DNA of 64,000 nt from Torymus aiolomorphi (taxonomy: Eukaryota > Arthropoda > Insecta > Hymenoptera > Torymidae): contig CM070877.1 in NCBI GenBank assembly GCA_036365515.1, positions 62,001 through 126,000 of the forward strand, read 5' to 3'. Shown here in pieces: positions 1-12,470 of this stretch; position 1 is the stretch's first letter; each line of letters starts with the position of its first letter. The translations under genes and the position numbers were made by a program. A model generated the notes under the pieces. The model ran no database searches, was not told the origin of the DNA, and saw only the letters and a list, made by a program, of their open reading frames with translations.

Positions 1-1594
1 GATTTAAAAATGGATATTTTGGGGTTTCAAGCGATTTGAAGTCGATTTGGCCCAAATAAACGATGAAATGTAGAACATTTTTCAAAATTGCTCATCTCCG
101 CTAGGTCCTTCGACCCCAAAGGATACTCCATCCACTAGAGCAGGATGATATAGTCGGGTATTGTGACTAGTAGGCTGAGAAAATTGAAATTTGGTATTTT
201 TGAGCGATTTTCAACGCATTATATCCCAATAAACGAAGAAAAATTTTTTCTCCAAATTGAGCCAAAATTCATATATAGGGGTATTTTGCGCTGCTCTTTC
301 GATTGGCGCTATGATTTTTGCAATATCTCAAAATTTTTGAAAATTATTTTTTCCTATTGGCTCTACGGCCCTAAAACCTTTTCCATTCGATAGAGCGGAA
401 AAAAATAGTCGCGTATAGTGATTGGTGGGATTTAAAAATGGATATTTTGGGGTTTCAAGCGATTTGAAGTCGATTTGGCCCAAATAAACGATGAAATGTA
501 GAACATTTTTCAAAATTGCTCATCTCCGCTAGGTCCTTCGACCCCAAAGGATACTCCATCCACTAGAGCAGGATGATATAGTCGGGTATTGTGACTAGTA
601 GGCTGAGAAAATTGAAATTTGGTATTTTTGAGCGATTTTCAACGCATTATATCCCAATAAACGAAGAAAAATTTTTTTCTCCAAATTGAGCCAAAATTCA
701 TATATAGGGGTATTTTGCGCTGCTCTTTCGATTGGCGCTATGATTTTTGCAATATCTCAAAATTTTTGAAAATTATTTTTTTCCTATTGGCTCTACGGCC
801 CTAAAACCTTTTCCATTCGATAGAGCGGAAAAAAATAGTCGCGTATAGTGATTGGTGAGATTTAAAAATGGATATTTTGGGGTTTCAAGCGATTTGAAGT
901 CGATTTGGCCCAAATAAACGATGAAATGTAGAACATTTTTCAAAATTGCTCATCTCCGCTAGGTCCTTCGACCCCAAAGGATACTCCATCCACTAGAGCA
1001 GGATGATATAGTCGGGTATTGTGACTAGTAGGCTGAGAAAATTGAAATTTGGTATTTTTGAGCGATTTTCAACGCATTATATCCCAATAAACGAAGAAAA
1101 ATTTTTTTCTCCAAATTGAGCCAAAATTCATATATAGGGGTATTTTGCGCTGCTCTTTCGATTGGCGCTATGATTTTTGCAATATCTCAAAATTTTTGAA
1201 AATTATTTTTTTCCTATTGGCTCTACGGCCCTAAAACCTTTTCCATTCGATAGAGCGGAAAAAAATTGTCGCGTATAGTGATTGGTGGGAATAAAAAATG
1301 GATATTTTGGGTTTTCGGGCGATTTGAAGTCGATTTGGCCCAAATAAACGATGAAATGTAGAACATTTTTCAACATTGCTCATCTCCGCTAGGTCCTTCG
1401 ACCCCAAAGGATATTCCATCCACTAGAGCAGGAAGATATAGTCGGGTATTGTGACTAGTAGGCTGAGAAACTTGAAATTTGGCATTTTTGAGCGATTTTC
1501 AACGCATTATATCCCAATAAACGAAGAAAAATTTTTTTCTCCAAATTGAGCCAAAATTCATATATAGGGGTATTTTGCGCTGCTCTTTCGATTG
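1..1594 (+). repeat. 429-bp satellite array, left segment
   Basis: About 3.7 monomers in head-to-tail order. The unit beginning GATTTAAAAATGG recurs at 1, 429 and 859, giving periods of 428-430 bp. The last monomer (from 1289) is the B variant and is cut at 1594 by the CACTA-like insertion; its remainder resumes at 7619. The array enters from the left edge of the window. No gene is present; short ORFs here recur in every monomer and are by-products of the repeat. Confidence 0.97.
1593..1594. repeat. TG target-site duplication, left copy
   Basis: The uninterrupted satellite reads CGATTGGCGCTATG. Around the 6-kb element it reads CGATTG, then the element, then TGGCGCTATG, so exactly two bases (TG) are duplicated (1593-1594 and 7619-7620). 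A 2-3 bp duplication is normal for CACTA/EnSpm elements. Confidence 0.85.
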
Positions 1595-1614
1595 CACTGA
1601 GAAAAAAAAAAAGT
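1595..1614 (+). repeat. Left terminal inverted repeat of the CACTA-like element
   Basis: Reads CACTGAG, then eleven A, then GT. Its reverse complement at 7599-7618 differs by a single base (G inside the A-run). Confidence 0.9.
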
Positions 1615-1654
1615 TCTCCTAACTTTTGAGACTCCGGTCAAAGCATTGAGAATA

Positions 1655-1725
1655 ATACCAAGTACATGCCGCTTGGAAGTTTGGTACGTACAACCGAACT
1701 TTCCGTTGTGCCGTACTTGGTCTAT
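1655..1725. promoter_or_regulatory. Subterminal motif cluster, left end
   Basis: The core TACTTG occurs twice in opposite orientations, as CCAAGTACATG at 1658-1668 and CCGTACTTGG at 1711-1720. The same core occurs twice near the right end (7465-7474 and 7537-7545). CACTA elements typically carry repeated subterminal motifs bound by an element-encoded protein. That these are binding sites is inference. Confidence 0.45.
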
Positions 1726-1839
1726 ATCAAGCGTCACTGACCGAGCACAAACGGTTCGCGTGAGTGTAAACAATATTTTTGAATTCACTTATTTCAACGC
1801 GGACATGATATGCAAGGCTGCGAGCACAACGGATGCACA

Positions 1840-4731
1840 ATGGACAGGTTTTGTGTGGAATTACTAACCAACTGGAATTTGAGCAATTTCATCGAAAGAT
1901 TTGAAAGTAAGTAATATACTATAATATAATATAACAACTAATAAGTTATGACACATGACTATTTAAATCTAATCATCCGGAAGGCACAGCACCTAACCTA
2001 AAACTATAATACGTTTTTGTATTTCATATTTTCAAAAATCTGAATTACTATTATAATGCTTTTTTTAGTTAAAAATGTATGAATATAAGGTGAAAAATTT
2101 TAAAAGCTGAAAAAGTTGATATGCTAGATTAAAAACTTATCTATCAAATAATGTTTATATGTTTACAGGCACATATCAGTGTTTAATTAATATACTTAGA
2201 CTTCTTTAAAAATTTCTTCCTTTTTCATCATGTGCACAGATCAGTAATAGGTTTACAATTGAATAAGTGATTTTTTGTCTTATTTATCAATAAACTGATT
2301 TACATATGTAAATAAGTTAAACCAGAAAAACTTCTCTATTCTATTGTGTACGTAATGAGTTTTTTTTTTTTTCAAATTTCTTTCAGAATTATGTATACGT
2401 ATAACACTGATAGTTTTTATATTGATACTGATTCATTTGTCTGACAAATAAATAAATCTAAAATTTAAATGCTTTTATTTTATCTTGAATAATTTTTAGC
2501 TCTTAAGTTATTGACATTGAAAATTTTTTGAAAATTTCTTTTTTTCAAGGATATTATTTCTTTACAGAGGCTGGTGTTGATGAAACTATATTTAAAGAAA
2601 TTGACGATGAAATGTTGAATGTACTGTTTGAAAGGACTGAATGTGGTTTTAAGAAAAGATTTTGCTTGATGTTTAAAGAGTGGGAGAATTCTATTCAAAA
2701 CCCTCCCAAAACCATTAGTACTTCTGAAATCCCACCGATCCAAAATAACACTTCACTAGTCCCACCACTGAATCCAAATGAAAATTCAAACAGATCTAAT
2801 CAGAACATGAATTTGTCTTTTGTGAATTTGAATGATTGTAGTTTGAGTGATAATTCTATGAGTTTTTACAGTATTATACGTATGTTTATTTAAAAACTGA
2901 TTCTCATTTCACATATCTTTAGGACATTTTTTATACATGAATTTTTCAATTTATATTTAATAAATAGCGACAGTACAGATGTCAGTCCTTGAATTTTTAA
3001 AAGCGACAACAAAAGGACAAAATATATTGCAAGAATTTAAATTATTCAAGAAAATTGATACCCGTTCAATATGTGATATATTAATTTATTATGAGTTTGA
3101 CGTGACAAAAAATTATCGGTAATACATTAGATTACTTTCAAAATATAGTTTTATCTATTAACGTATATTATGTTATTATAAGTTTAGTCTTTTACTATAT
3201 TTACAAGTTTATGTATCTACTAACATTAAACAAATAAATTTTTCAATTCAGTGTAATAAATATTTTATTTTTATTTACAGCATAAAGAAGGATAGATTCA
3301 TTGATCTAGCAGAGCAGTTGGGAAATATATTCAATACGGAGACAAAACCACCTGAGGACGTTGCGAAAATTTTTTATTTTCCATTTCAGAGAGCTACGAA
3401 ATTCTCTAAATGCATCAATACAGGAGGCGTCTTATACGAAAAATATTTAAACTGCAGAAAGTCATTCATAAAAAATGAATTGATTTCCAAACAAGATTGT
3501 TTAGATGAGGGTATTTTAATGTTTTTTTTTGTTTATTCTTTATTAATCAAGTAAATATTAATAGAATGTATTCGTTGTAGATACTCCTCTAGCTGAAGCA
3601 GAAGCAATTTTAGAGTGGCTTAAGACAAATGACTCTCCCGAACAAGAAGTCTTTGAAAAGTGGAATTCTTCCTTTCGTTGGAGAGAACGTAGTACTGCTG
3701 CTGAAAATTATCTGCTAATGTACAAATGTCTACGTACTTCGTATGGCCACATTCTGGTATGTTATTATCATATATGTTTTGTAATAAGGTGTGCTAATGT
3801 TTAGCTCATATTAATACATTTTTATAGTTAGCCAACGAGTATGAAAAGTTGTTCGATGCATCTCCGCTTGTAAATTTCGACCTTGAATGGGAAGCTCTAG
3901 CTCCTTTAATAGTAAAACATACAAGGAACAAGAATAAATTAATTTCTTCCGATGAATTGTTGATTAATGCAGGTACATAAATGTTATTTACATAATAATG
4001 CAACTCTAAAACGAGAACTATCGCATTAAAAAATTATTTAGAATAATTTAATTATTAGTATAAAACTATTATGTATCTAAATTTAATTTTTTAGAAAAAG
4101 GTGATATTGCAGCTTTATTATGTCTTCCACGGCTCCTGGGTACCGTTATTCGTAAAAGAAAGGCCAACCAAAAAGTCCTTTCGGGACATCTATTGCGGAG
4201 GTGCAAAACTCATTTATTTTAGTCGTTGAGGTAAAATTAACAGATTTATCAGTATAATTTTATTCTTATTTAGCGCTTTTTAAATAATTGTATTAGGTTC
4301 CATTATATATTTTCTTTTACATTTTAAATGAGTTGCTTTTATAAACATTATATTCTCTTTAGTCGAAAGAAGAACTATTAAGCTACAAAGAAAACAGAAG
4401 AGAACAATCCGATGTAGTAGGACCATATGTAGCCATAATAGGTAATCTTACACAGGATGGAACTGTATGCGATGAAAATGATCCCTTGTGTAATTTCGAA
4501 GTATATTTGGTCATAAACGATTTTGATTACCAAATAAAAACAAATAAGCTTGTTGACGCAATAGATTATTGCTTTAAAGCATTTTTCGCTCTGAATTTGG
4601 AATACACCGTTGAATGTAAGCATTTGTGGATATTCCTACAAACTTACGTGTATAAAAATACATATAGAAAGACAAAGTTCTATAGAATCATTGGAAACTT
4701 GATAGATGATTTAAATAAGTTAAAGCTATAG
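1840..4731 (+). pseudogene. SAM-domain accessory protein gene of the CACTA-like element (eight exons, one frameshift)
   Basis: Exons with GT/AG borders and consistent phases: 1840-1906, 2568-2879, 2968-3118, 3281-3510, 3581-3756, 3828-3972, 4095-4230 and 4363-4731, about 528 residues in all. Residues ~1-60 (exons 1-2) resemble a SAM domain: a W, NFIERF, then GVDETIFKEIDDEML and G-x-KKRF. A Ser/Pro/Asn-rich linker follows, then a conserved central part (exons 3-6) and a C-terminal domain (exon 8). In exon 7 the frame shifts after five A's at 4170-4174; with six A's the reading passes through the motif EVQNSFI to the donor at 4230. It probably assists transposition (DNA binding or complex assembly), but its role is unknown. 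Exons were assigned by eye; the 5' UTR is undefined. Confidence 0.72.
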
Positions 4732-4972
4732 TATTTATTTTTATGAATGACAAACACCGTATTATTGAGGTTTCTATAGGCAGCACCTTTGTATAAACTT
4801 GAATGTAATTATACTTCATACTTTAATTTGTTTAAGGGCATTTAAGTTAATTTTAAATGAATATTTAATGTCAAAATAAATAACATATTTATAAATTATA
4901 ACTTATTCTAGTTACATTTATTTACATTAAACTAGCATAATTTGAACGTGCGTCGCTGATCACTTTTCATAT
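4732..4972. other. Spacer between the two transposon genes
   Basis: 241 bp of A+T-rich sequence between the accessory stop codon and the first transposase ATG. It would have to hold the accessory 3' end and the transposase promoter. No convincing TATA box or extra coding exon was seen. Confidence 0.4.
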
Positions 4973-7142
4973 GTGAATTTTTTCATGAGTAATTCGTTAT
5001 TTATAAATATTAATAAAATGGCTAATATCGATTTAGAGATGGAAATGCTGCATTTGACATTACAATTGTATAGCAATCCAATAATCCCTCGAAGTGTAGT
5101 GCAACATTTTATTGATAAACTAATTAACTTTACACATGTCACTTTTATGGGGTTTATACAACAGCAGATAATGCTTAGAACAGGTCGATCTGATGATAGT
5201 GTATCCAAAATTATTAATAGTTTATTTCAACACTCAAAAATAATTCTTGACAAGTTTTCTAGCGAGCATCTCCTGTTTAAATTGTATACAGAGAAAGGTT
5301 TACTTACTATGCCAGAAGAATATTATGTAGGAACAAAATACGAACAAAAATTTATTGAAGATAATCCATCTATTCATTCAGAAGAATTCACTGCTCAATA
5401 TATACCGTTATCGTGGAGTTTCAAATTGCTTTTAGAAATTCCTGGAATGTATAATATATTAAGAGATTATATGATGGATATGGAGAGAGAAACCAATATT
5501 GTTACGAACTTTGTACAAGCCGATCTCTGGAAAAATATACTCCAAGATTTTGATGGTAAATTGTGCGTACCATTTTTTATATACGAGGACGATTTCGAAA
5601 CGGGAAATCCACTTGGCACACATGCAGGAAAAAATAAGCTAGGAGGAGTTTACACGTCCATTCCATGCTTTCCTCCACATATTATCTCACATTTGAACAA
5701 TATTTTATTAGTTGCTTTATTTTATACAAGAGACCATAAAACATTTGGTAATCGTAGAATTTATAAAAAATTGATTGATGAGGCAAATGTACTAAGAAAT
5801 GAAGGTTTACTGATACGTGTCAATAATCAAGACATTAGATTATATTTTCAGCTGGTACTAATCTTAGGAGACAATCTTGGTCTAAATAGCAATTTAGGTT
5901 TTGTAGATAATTTTGCGTTCGGAAGACCGTGTAGAATATGTACGGTACCTGTGCATGATTTTAGTAATGTAATTACGGAAGACGAGTTATTATTACGATC
6001 ACGTGCATCGTATAATGAAGATTGTTTAAAACAAAATCCATCGGAAACTGGAATAAAAGAACAATGCATATTTCATGAAGTTGTTGGTTTTCACGTAACA
6101 GAAAATCTGAGTTTTGACCTAATGCACGACATCTGTGAAGGTACTGCGAATTATGCGATGGTCGAAATCTTAAATGATTTAATTTATAAAGAAAAAATAT
6201 TCACTCTACAGCTTTTAAATGAAAGAATTGATTCATTTGAACATGGCCAGGAAGAACTCACGAATAAAATTCCAAATATTAAAAAGGAACACATTCAAAC
6301 CAAAAAAAAAACTTAAGATGTCAGCGTCGGAGATGTTGAATTTTACTAGATTTTTCGGATTACTTATTGGGAATAAAGTTCCCGAAGAAAATAAAACCTG
6401 GGAATTATATACATTACTAAGAAAAATTTTAGCAATAGTAACATCACCAAGATATGTCAAAGGCCACCTTCTTTTACTTGATCAATTAATTCCTGAATTT
6501 TTATCATTATATATATCACTTTACGGAACAATAAAGTATAAATTTCACAATATGATCCATATTGTGCAAATATTGAGAAAAAATGGACCTTTAGTTCTTT
6601 TTTGGACTATGCGATACGAATCGAAACATAGAGAGCTGAAACAATCTGCAGTTTCCATAAGCAGTAGAGTGAATATTCTAAAAACTTTAAGCGTGCGTAG
6701 TCAATTAAGACTAGCTTATTTGCGATTAACTGCAAATTTTGAATGTAATAATATAGTATATAATAATTTTGAAGATATCGATTTACGCTATCGGGAAATG
6801 TATTTCCCTGATAGTAAAGACAGTGAAGAAATTTTTTCTGTAACTTCTGCAGAGTTTCATGGAATACAATATTCTTTGAACATGATTTTCGTGGTTGAGA
6901 TAAATGAGAACGATTATCTTCTGTTCGGAAAAATCACGGATGTATTTGTGAAAGAAAAAAAATTATTTGTCCGTATGGAACCGCTAAAAACTTTGTATTT
7001 TGATGATCATTATTACGCATACCGCGTAGAAGTCAGTCCTGTATTTATTTTAAAAGAAGTGAGTGAATTGCCTGATATACACCCGTGCTTGCTTGCAAAA
7101 ATAAATAAAGAATTATTTGTTGCAACAAAATACATTCTATAA
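4973..7142 (+). pseudogene. CACTA/EnSpm-like DDE transposase, single frameshift in an A10 run
   Basis: The first frame (4973-6316, 447 residues) and the second (6219-7142) join at an A10 homopolymer (6302-6311). With nine A's the reading is continuous, about 720 residues. Visible parts in order: a helical N-terminal region; YEDDFETGNPLG (candidate first Asp); GDNLGLN (candidate second Asp); CRIC (C-x2-C); DLMHDICEG; then after the shift FHNMIH (H-x3-H) and MRYESKHRELK (candidate catalytic Glu), and a C-terminal domain. This order fits the CMC DDE fold. The start may be Met16 (ATG at 5018) rather than 4973. A zinc-finger N-terminus that I recall from some relatives is not evident. The product would cut and paste the element via the CACTG ends. 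Confidence 0.82.
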
Positions 7143-7598
7143 ATAACTGTAAGATTGAATTATTGCGTATTAAATTATTAATTATTAGCATTTATTATTT
7201 CTAATGTATTTTTATTTATTTAAATTTAACTTTTATTTGAAATAAATATGTGTGAACATGAAAAAAAGTATACAAAAATAAAATATAATTCATTATAACT
7301 CATTCATTATAATTCATTGGTTATTTCATTTCTTTTCATTATGCATATATTATTTATTACATGCATAAAACTTCTCATTGAATTATTTTATTAAACTCCC
7401 ATCAATTCTACGGGACATTCATCAACGCCTATTTAAGTATCTCAGACTTAATATTTACGGTACGCCATACTTGACTCAGTCCGGTCTCCACCACCAAACT
7501 CTGTCAAATTGGCAGTACGAGCAGAACGAAGCCAACTGTACTTGATTCTCTGTACCAATGTTATCAAGTCTTGCTAACCATAGTTTACGGTTTGGGGG
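7143..7598. other. Transposase 3' flank and right subterminal region
   Basis: A+T-rich sequence after the transposase stop. AATAAA-like signals occur near 7240-7280 and could end the transcript. From ~7440 it is richer in G+C and carries two TACTTG motifs (7465-7474, 7537-7545) matching the left subterminal cluster. Confidence 0.5.
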
Positions 7599-7618
7599 AC
7601 TTTTTTTTTCTCTCAGTG
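7599..7618 (-). repeat. Right terminal inverted repeat of the CACTA-like element
   Basis: Ends in CTCAGTG; the reverse complement is CACTGAGAG, nine A's and GT, one mismatch from the left repeat. It is followed at once by the TG target duplication (7619-7620). Confidence 0.9.
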
Positions 7619-7742
7619 TGGCGCTATGATTTTTGCAATATCTGAAAATTTTTGAAAATTATTATTTTCCTATTGGCTCTACGGTCCTAAAACCTTTTCC
7701 ATTCGATAGAGCGGAAAAAAATAGTCGCGTATAGTGATTGGT

Positions 7743-8600
7743 GGGATTAAAAAATGGATATTTTGGGTTTTCGGGCGATTTGAAGTCGATTTGGCCCAAA
7801 TAAACGATGAAATGTAGAACATTTTTCAACATTGCTCATCTCCGCTAGGTCCTTCGACCCCAAAGGATATTCCATCCACTAGAGCAGGAAGATATAGTCG
7901 GGTATTGTGACTAGTAGGCTGAGAAACTTGAAATTTGGTATTTTTGAGCGATTTTCAACGCATTATATCCCAATAAACGAAGAAAAATTTTTTTCTCCAA
8001 ATTGAGCCAAAATTCATATATAGGGGTATTTTGCGCTGCTCTTTCGATTGGCGCTATGATTTTTGCAATATCTGAAAATTTTTGAAAATTATTATTTTCC
8101 TATTGGCTCTACGGTCCTAAAACCTATTCCATTCCATAGAGCGGAAAAAAATAGTCGCGTATAGTGATTGGTGGGATTAAAAAATGGATATTTTGGGTTT
8201 TCGGGCGATTTGAAGTCGATTTGGCCCAAATAAACGATGGAATGTAGAACATTTTTCAACATTGCTCATCTCCGCTAGGTCCTTCGACCCCAAAGGATAT
8301 TCCATCCACTAGAGCAGGAAGATATAGTCGGGTATTCTGACTAGTAGGCTGAGAAAATTGAAATTTGGTATTTTTGAGCGATTTTCAACGCATTATATCC
8401 CAATAAAGGAAGAAAAATTTTTTCTACAAATTGAGCTAAAATTCATATATAGGGGTATTTTGCGCTGCTCTTTCGATTGGCGCTATGATTTTTGCAATAT
8501 CTCAAAATTTTTGAAAATTATTTTTTCCTATTGGCTCTACGGCCCTAAAACCTTTTCCATTCGATAGAGCGGATAAAAATAGTCGCGTATAGTGATTGGT
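7743..8600 (+). repeat. B-type satellite cluster 1
   Basis: Continues the B monomer interrupted by the transposon. Private changes (CCTATTCCATTCCATAG near 8120, TTCTGACTAG near 8335, CTACAAATTGAGCTAAAA at 8424) recur in the clusters at 11.2-12.5 kb and 16.3-17.6 kb, marking them as copies of one segment. Confidence 0.85.
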
Positions 8601-11172
8601 GGGATTTAAAAATGGATATTTTGGGGTTTCAAGCGATGAAGTCGATTTGGCCCAAATAAACGATGAAATGTAGAACATTTTTCAAAATTGCTCATCTCCG
8701 CTAGGTCCTTCGACCCCAAAGGATACTCCATCCACTAGAGCAGGATGATATAGTCGGGTATTGTGACTAGTAGGCTGAGAAAATTGAAATTTGGTATTTT
8801 TGAGCGATTTTCAACGCATTATATCCCAATAAACGAAGAAAAATTTTTTTCTCCAAATTGAGCCAAAATTCATATATAGGGGTATTTTGCGCTGCTCTTT
8901 CGATTGGCGCTATGATTTTTGCAATATCTCAAAATTTTTGAAAATTATTTTTTTCGTATTGGCTGTACGGCCCTAAAACCTTTTCCATTCGATATAGCGG
9001 AAAAAAATAGTCGCGTATAGTGATTGGTGGGATTTAAAAATGGATATTTTGGGGTTTCAAGCGATTTGAAGTCGATTTGGCCCAAATAAACGATGAAATG
9101 TAGAACATTTTTCAAAATTGCTCATCTCCGCTAGGTCCTTCGACCCCAAAGGATACTCCATCCACTAGAGCAGGATGATATAGTCGGGTATTGTGACTAG
9201 TAGGCTGAGAAAATTGAAATTTGGTATTTTTGAGCGATTTTCAACGCATTATATCCCAATAAACGAAGAAAAATTTTTTCTCCAAATTAAGCCAAAATTC
9301 ATATATAGGGGTATTTTGCGCTGCTCTTTCGATTGGCGCTATGATTTTTGCAATATCTCAAAATTTTTGAAAATTATTTTTTCCTATTGGCTCTACGGCC
9401 TAAAACCTTTTCCATTCGATAGAGCGGAAAAAAATAGTCGCGTATAGTGATTGGTGGGATTTAAAAATGGATATTTTGGGGTTTCAAGCGATTTGAAGTC
9501 GATTTGGCCCAAATAAACGATGAAATGTAGAACATTTTTCAAAATTGCTCATCTCCGCTAGGTCCTTCGACCCCAAAGGATACTCCATCCACTAGAGCAG
9601 GATGATATAGTCGGGTATTGTGACTAGTAGGCTGAGAAAATTGAAATTTGGTATTTTTGAGCGATTTTCAACGCATTATATCCCAATAAACGAAGAAAAA
9701 TTTTTTCTCCAAATTGAGCCAAAATTCATATATAGGGGTATTTTGCGCTGCTCTTTCGATTGGCGCTATGATTTTTGCAATATCTCAAAATTTTTGAAAA
9801 TTATTTTTTTCCTATTGGCTCTACGGCCCTAAAACCTTTTCCATTCGATAGAGCGGAAAAAAATAGTCGCGTATAGTGATTGGTGGGATTTAAAAATGGA
9901 TATTTTGGGGTTTCAAGCGATTTGAAGTCGATTTGGCCCAAATAAACGATGAAATGTAGAACATTTTTCAAAATTGCTCATCTCCGCTAGGTCCTTCGAC
10001 CCCAAAGGATACTCCATCCACTAGAGCAGGATGATATAGTCGGGTATTGTGACTAGTAGGCTGAGAAAATTGAAATTTGGTATTTTTGAGCGATTTTCAA
10101 CGCATTATATCCCAATAAACGAAGAAAAATTTTTTCTCCAAATTGAGCCAAAATTCATATATAGGGGTATTTTGCGCTGCTCTTTCGATTGGCGCTATGA
10201 TTTTTGCAATATCTCAAAATTTTTGAAAATTATTTTTTTCCTATTGGCTCTACGGCCCTAAAACCTTTTCCATTCGATAGAGCGGAAAAAAATAGTCGCG
10301 TATAGTGATTGGTGGGATTTAAAAATGGATATTTTGGGGTTTCAAGCGATTTGAAGTCGATTTGGCCCAAATAAACGATGAAATGTAGAACATTTTTCAA
10401 AATTGCTCATCTCCGCTAGGTCCTTCGACCCCAAAGGATACTCCATCCACTAGAGCAGGATGATATAGTCGGGTATTGTGACTAGTAGGCTGAGAAAATT
10501 GAAATTTGGTATTTTTGAGCGATTTTCAACGCATTATATCCCAATAAACGAAGAAAAATTTTTTTCTCCAAATTGAGCCAAAATTCATATATAGGGGTAT
10601 TTTGCGCTGCTCTTTCGATTGGCGCTATGATTTTTGCAATATCTCAAAATTTTTGAAAATTATTTTTTTCCTATTGGCTCTACGGTCCTAAAACCTTTTC
10701 CATTCGATAGAGCGGAGAAAATAGTCGCGTATAGTGATTGGTGAGATTTAAAAATGGATATTTTGGGGTTTCAAGCGATTTGAAGTCGATTTGGCCCAAA
10801 TAAACGATGAAATGTAGAACATTTTTCAAAATTGCTCATCTCCGCTAGGTCCTTCGACCCCAAAGGATACTCCATCCACTAGAGCAGGATGATATAGTCG
10901 GGTATTGTGACTAGTAGGCTGAGAAAATTGAAATTTGGTATTTTTGAGCGATTTTCAACGCATTATATCCCAATAAACGAAGAAAAATTTTTTCTCCAAA
11001 TTGAGCCAAAATTCATATATAGGGGTATTTTGCGCTGCTCTTTCGATTGGCGCTATGATTTTTGCAATATCTCAAAATTTTTGAAAATTATTTTTTTCCT
11101 ATTGGCTCTACGGCCCTAAAACCTTTTCCATTCGATAGAGCGGAAAAAAATTGTCGCGTATAGTGATTGGTG

Positions 11173-12470
11173 GGAATAAAAAATGGATATTTTGGGTTTT
11201 CGGGCGATTTGAAGTCGATTTGGCCCAAATAAACGATGAAATGTAGAACATTTTTCAACATTGCTCATCTCCGCTAGGTCCTTCGACCCCAAAGGATATT
11301 CCATCCACTAGAGCAGGAAGATATAGTCGGGTATTGTGACTAGTAGGCTGAGAAACTTGAAATTTGGCATTTTTGAGCGATTTTCAACGCATTATATCCC
11401 AATAAACGAAGAAAAATTTGTTTCTCCAAATTGAGCCAAAATTCATATATAGGGGTATTTTGCGCTGCTCTTTCGATTGGCGCTATGATTTTTGCAATAT
11501 CTGAAAATTTTTGAAAATTATTATTTTCCTATTGGCTCTACGGTCCTAAAACCTTTTCCATTCGATAGAGCGGAAAAAAATAGTCGCGTATAGTGATTGG
11601 TGGGATTAAAAAATGGATATTTTGGGTTTTCGGGCGATTTGAAGTCGATTTGGCCCAAATAAACGATGAAATGTAGAACATTTTTCAACATTGCTCATCT
11701 CCGCTAGGTCCTTCGACCCCAAAGGATATTCCATCCACTAGAGCAGGAAGATATAGTCGGGTATTGTGACTAGTAGGCTGAGAAACTTGAAATTTGGTAT
11801 TTTTGAGCGATTTTCAACGCATTATATCCCAATAAACGAAGAAAAATTTTTTTCTCCAAATTGAGCCAAAATTCATATATAGGGGTATTTTGCGCTGCTC
11901 TTTCGATTGGCGCTATGATTTTTGCAATATCTGAAAATTTTTGAAAATTATTATTTTCCTATTGGCTCTACGGTCCTAAAACCTATTCCATTCCATAGAG
12001 CGGAAAAAAATAGTCGCGTATAGTGATTGGTGGGATTAAAAAATGGATATTTTGGGTTTTCGGGCGATTTGAAGTCGATTTGGCCCAAATAAACGATGGA
12101 ATGTAGAACATTTTTCAACATTGCTCATCTCCGCTAGGTCCTTCGACCCCAAAGGATATTCCATCCACTAGAGCAGGAAGATATAGTCGGGTATTCTGAC
12201 TAGTAGGCTGAGAAAATTGAAATTTGGTATTTTTGAGCGATTTTCAACGCATTATATCCCAATAAAGGAAGAAAAATTTTTTTCTACAAATTGAGCTAAA
12301 ATTCATATATAGGGGTATTTTGCGCTGCTCTTTCGATTGGCGCTATGATTTTTGCAATATCTCAAAATTTTTGAAAATTATTTTTTCCTATTGGCTCTAC
12401 GGCCCTAAAACCTTTTCCATTCGATAGAGCGGATAAAAATAGTCGCGTATAGTGATTGGTGGGATTTAAA
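11173..12470 (+). repeat. B-type satellite cluster 2 (copy of cluster 1)
   Basis: Begins with the variant GGAATAAAAAATGG, as at 1289 and 16321. The deletion variant AAGCGATGAA just after the cluster (12491) is shared with 8631, exactly 3,860 bp (nine monomers) apart. Confidence 0.85.

Larger units (their letters stand above)
1595..7618 (+). mobile_element. CACTA/EnSpm-like DNA transposon, near complete
   Basis: A 6,024-bp insertion inside a satellite monomer. It has 20-bp terminal inverted repeats beginning CACTGAG followed by an A-run and GT, and a TG target duplication. It carries two genes on the plus strand: an eight-exon accessory gene (1840-4731) and a transposase (4973-7142). CACTG termini, the 2-bp duplication, the two-gene layout and a transposase with GDN, C-x2-C, H-x3-H and a late E-x2-KH all point to the CMC (CACTA/Mirage/Chapaev) superfamily, EnSpm group. 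Family assignment is from recognition, not a search. Confidence 0.88.

Noticed and set aside
380..402. CENP-B-box-like sequence ATTCGATAGAGCGGAAA in each monomer
   Set aside because: It has TTCG and an A in place, but the CGG element is one base too close for the pattern TTCG-N4-A-N2-CGGG, and insects lack a firm CENP-B system.
1558..1867. Short ORFs across the left end of the CACTA-like element
   Set aside because: They run through the terminal repeat and subterminal motifs and disagree with the spliced accessory gene starting at 1840.
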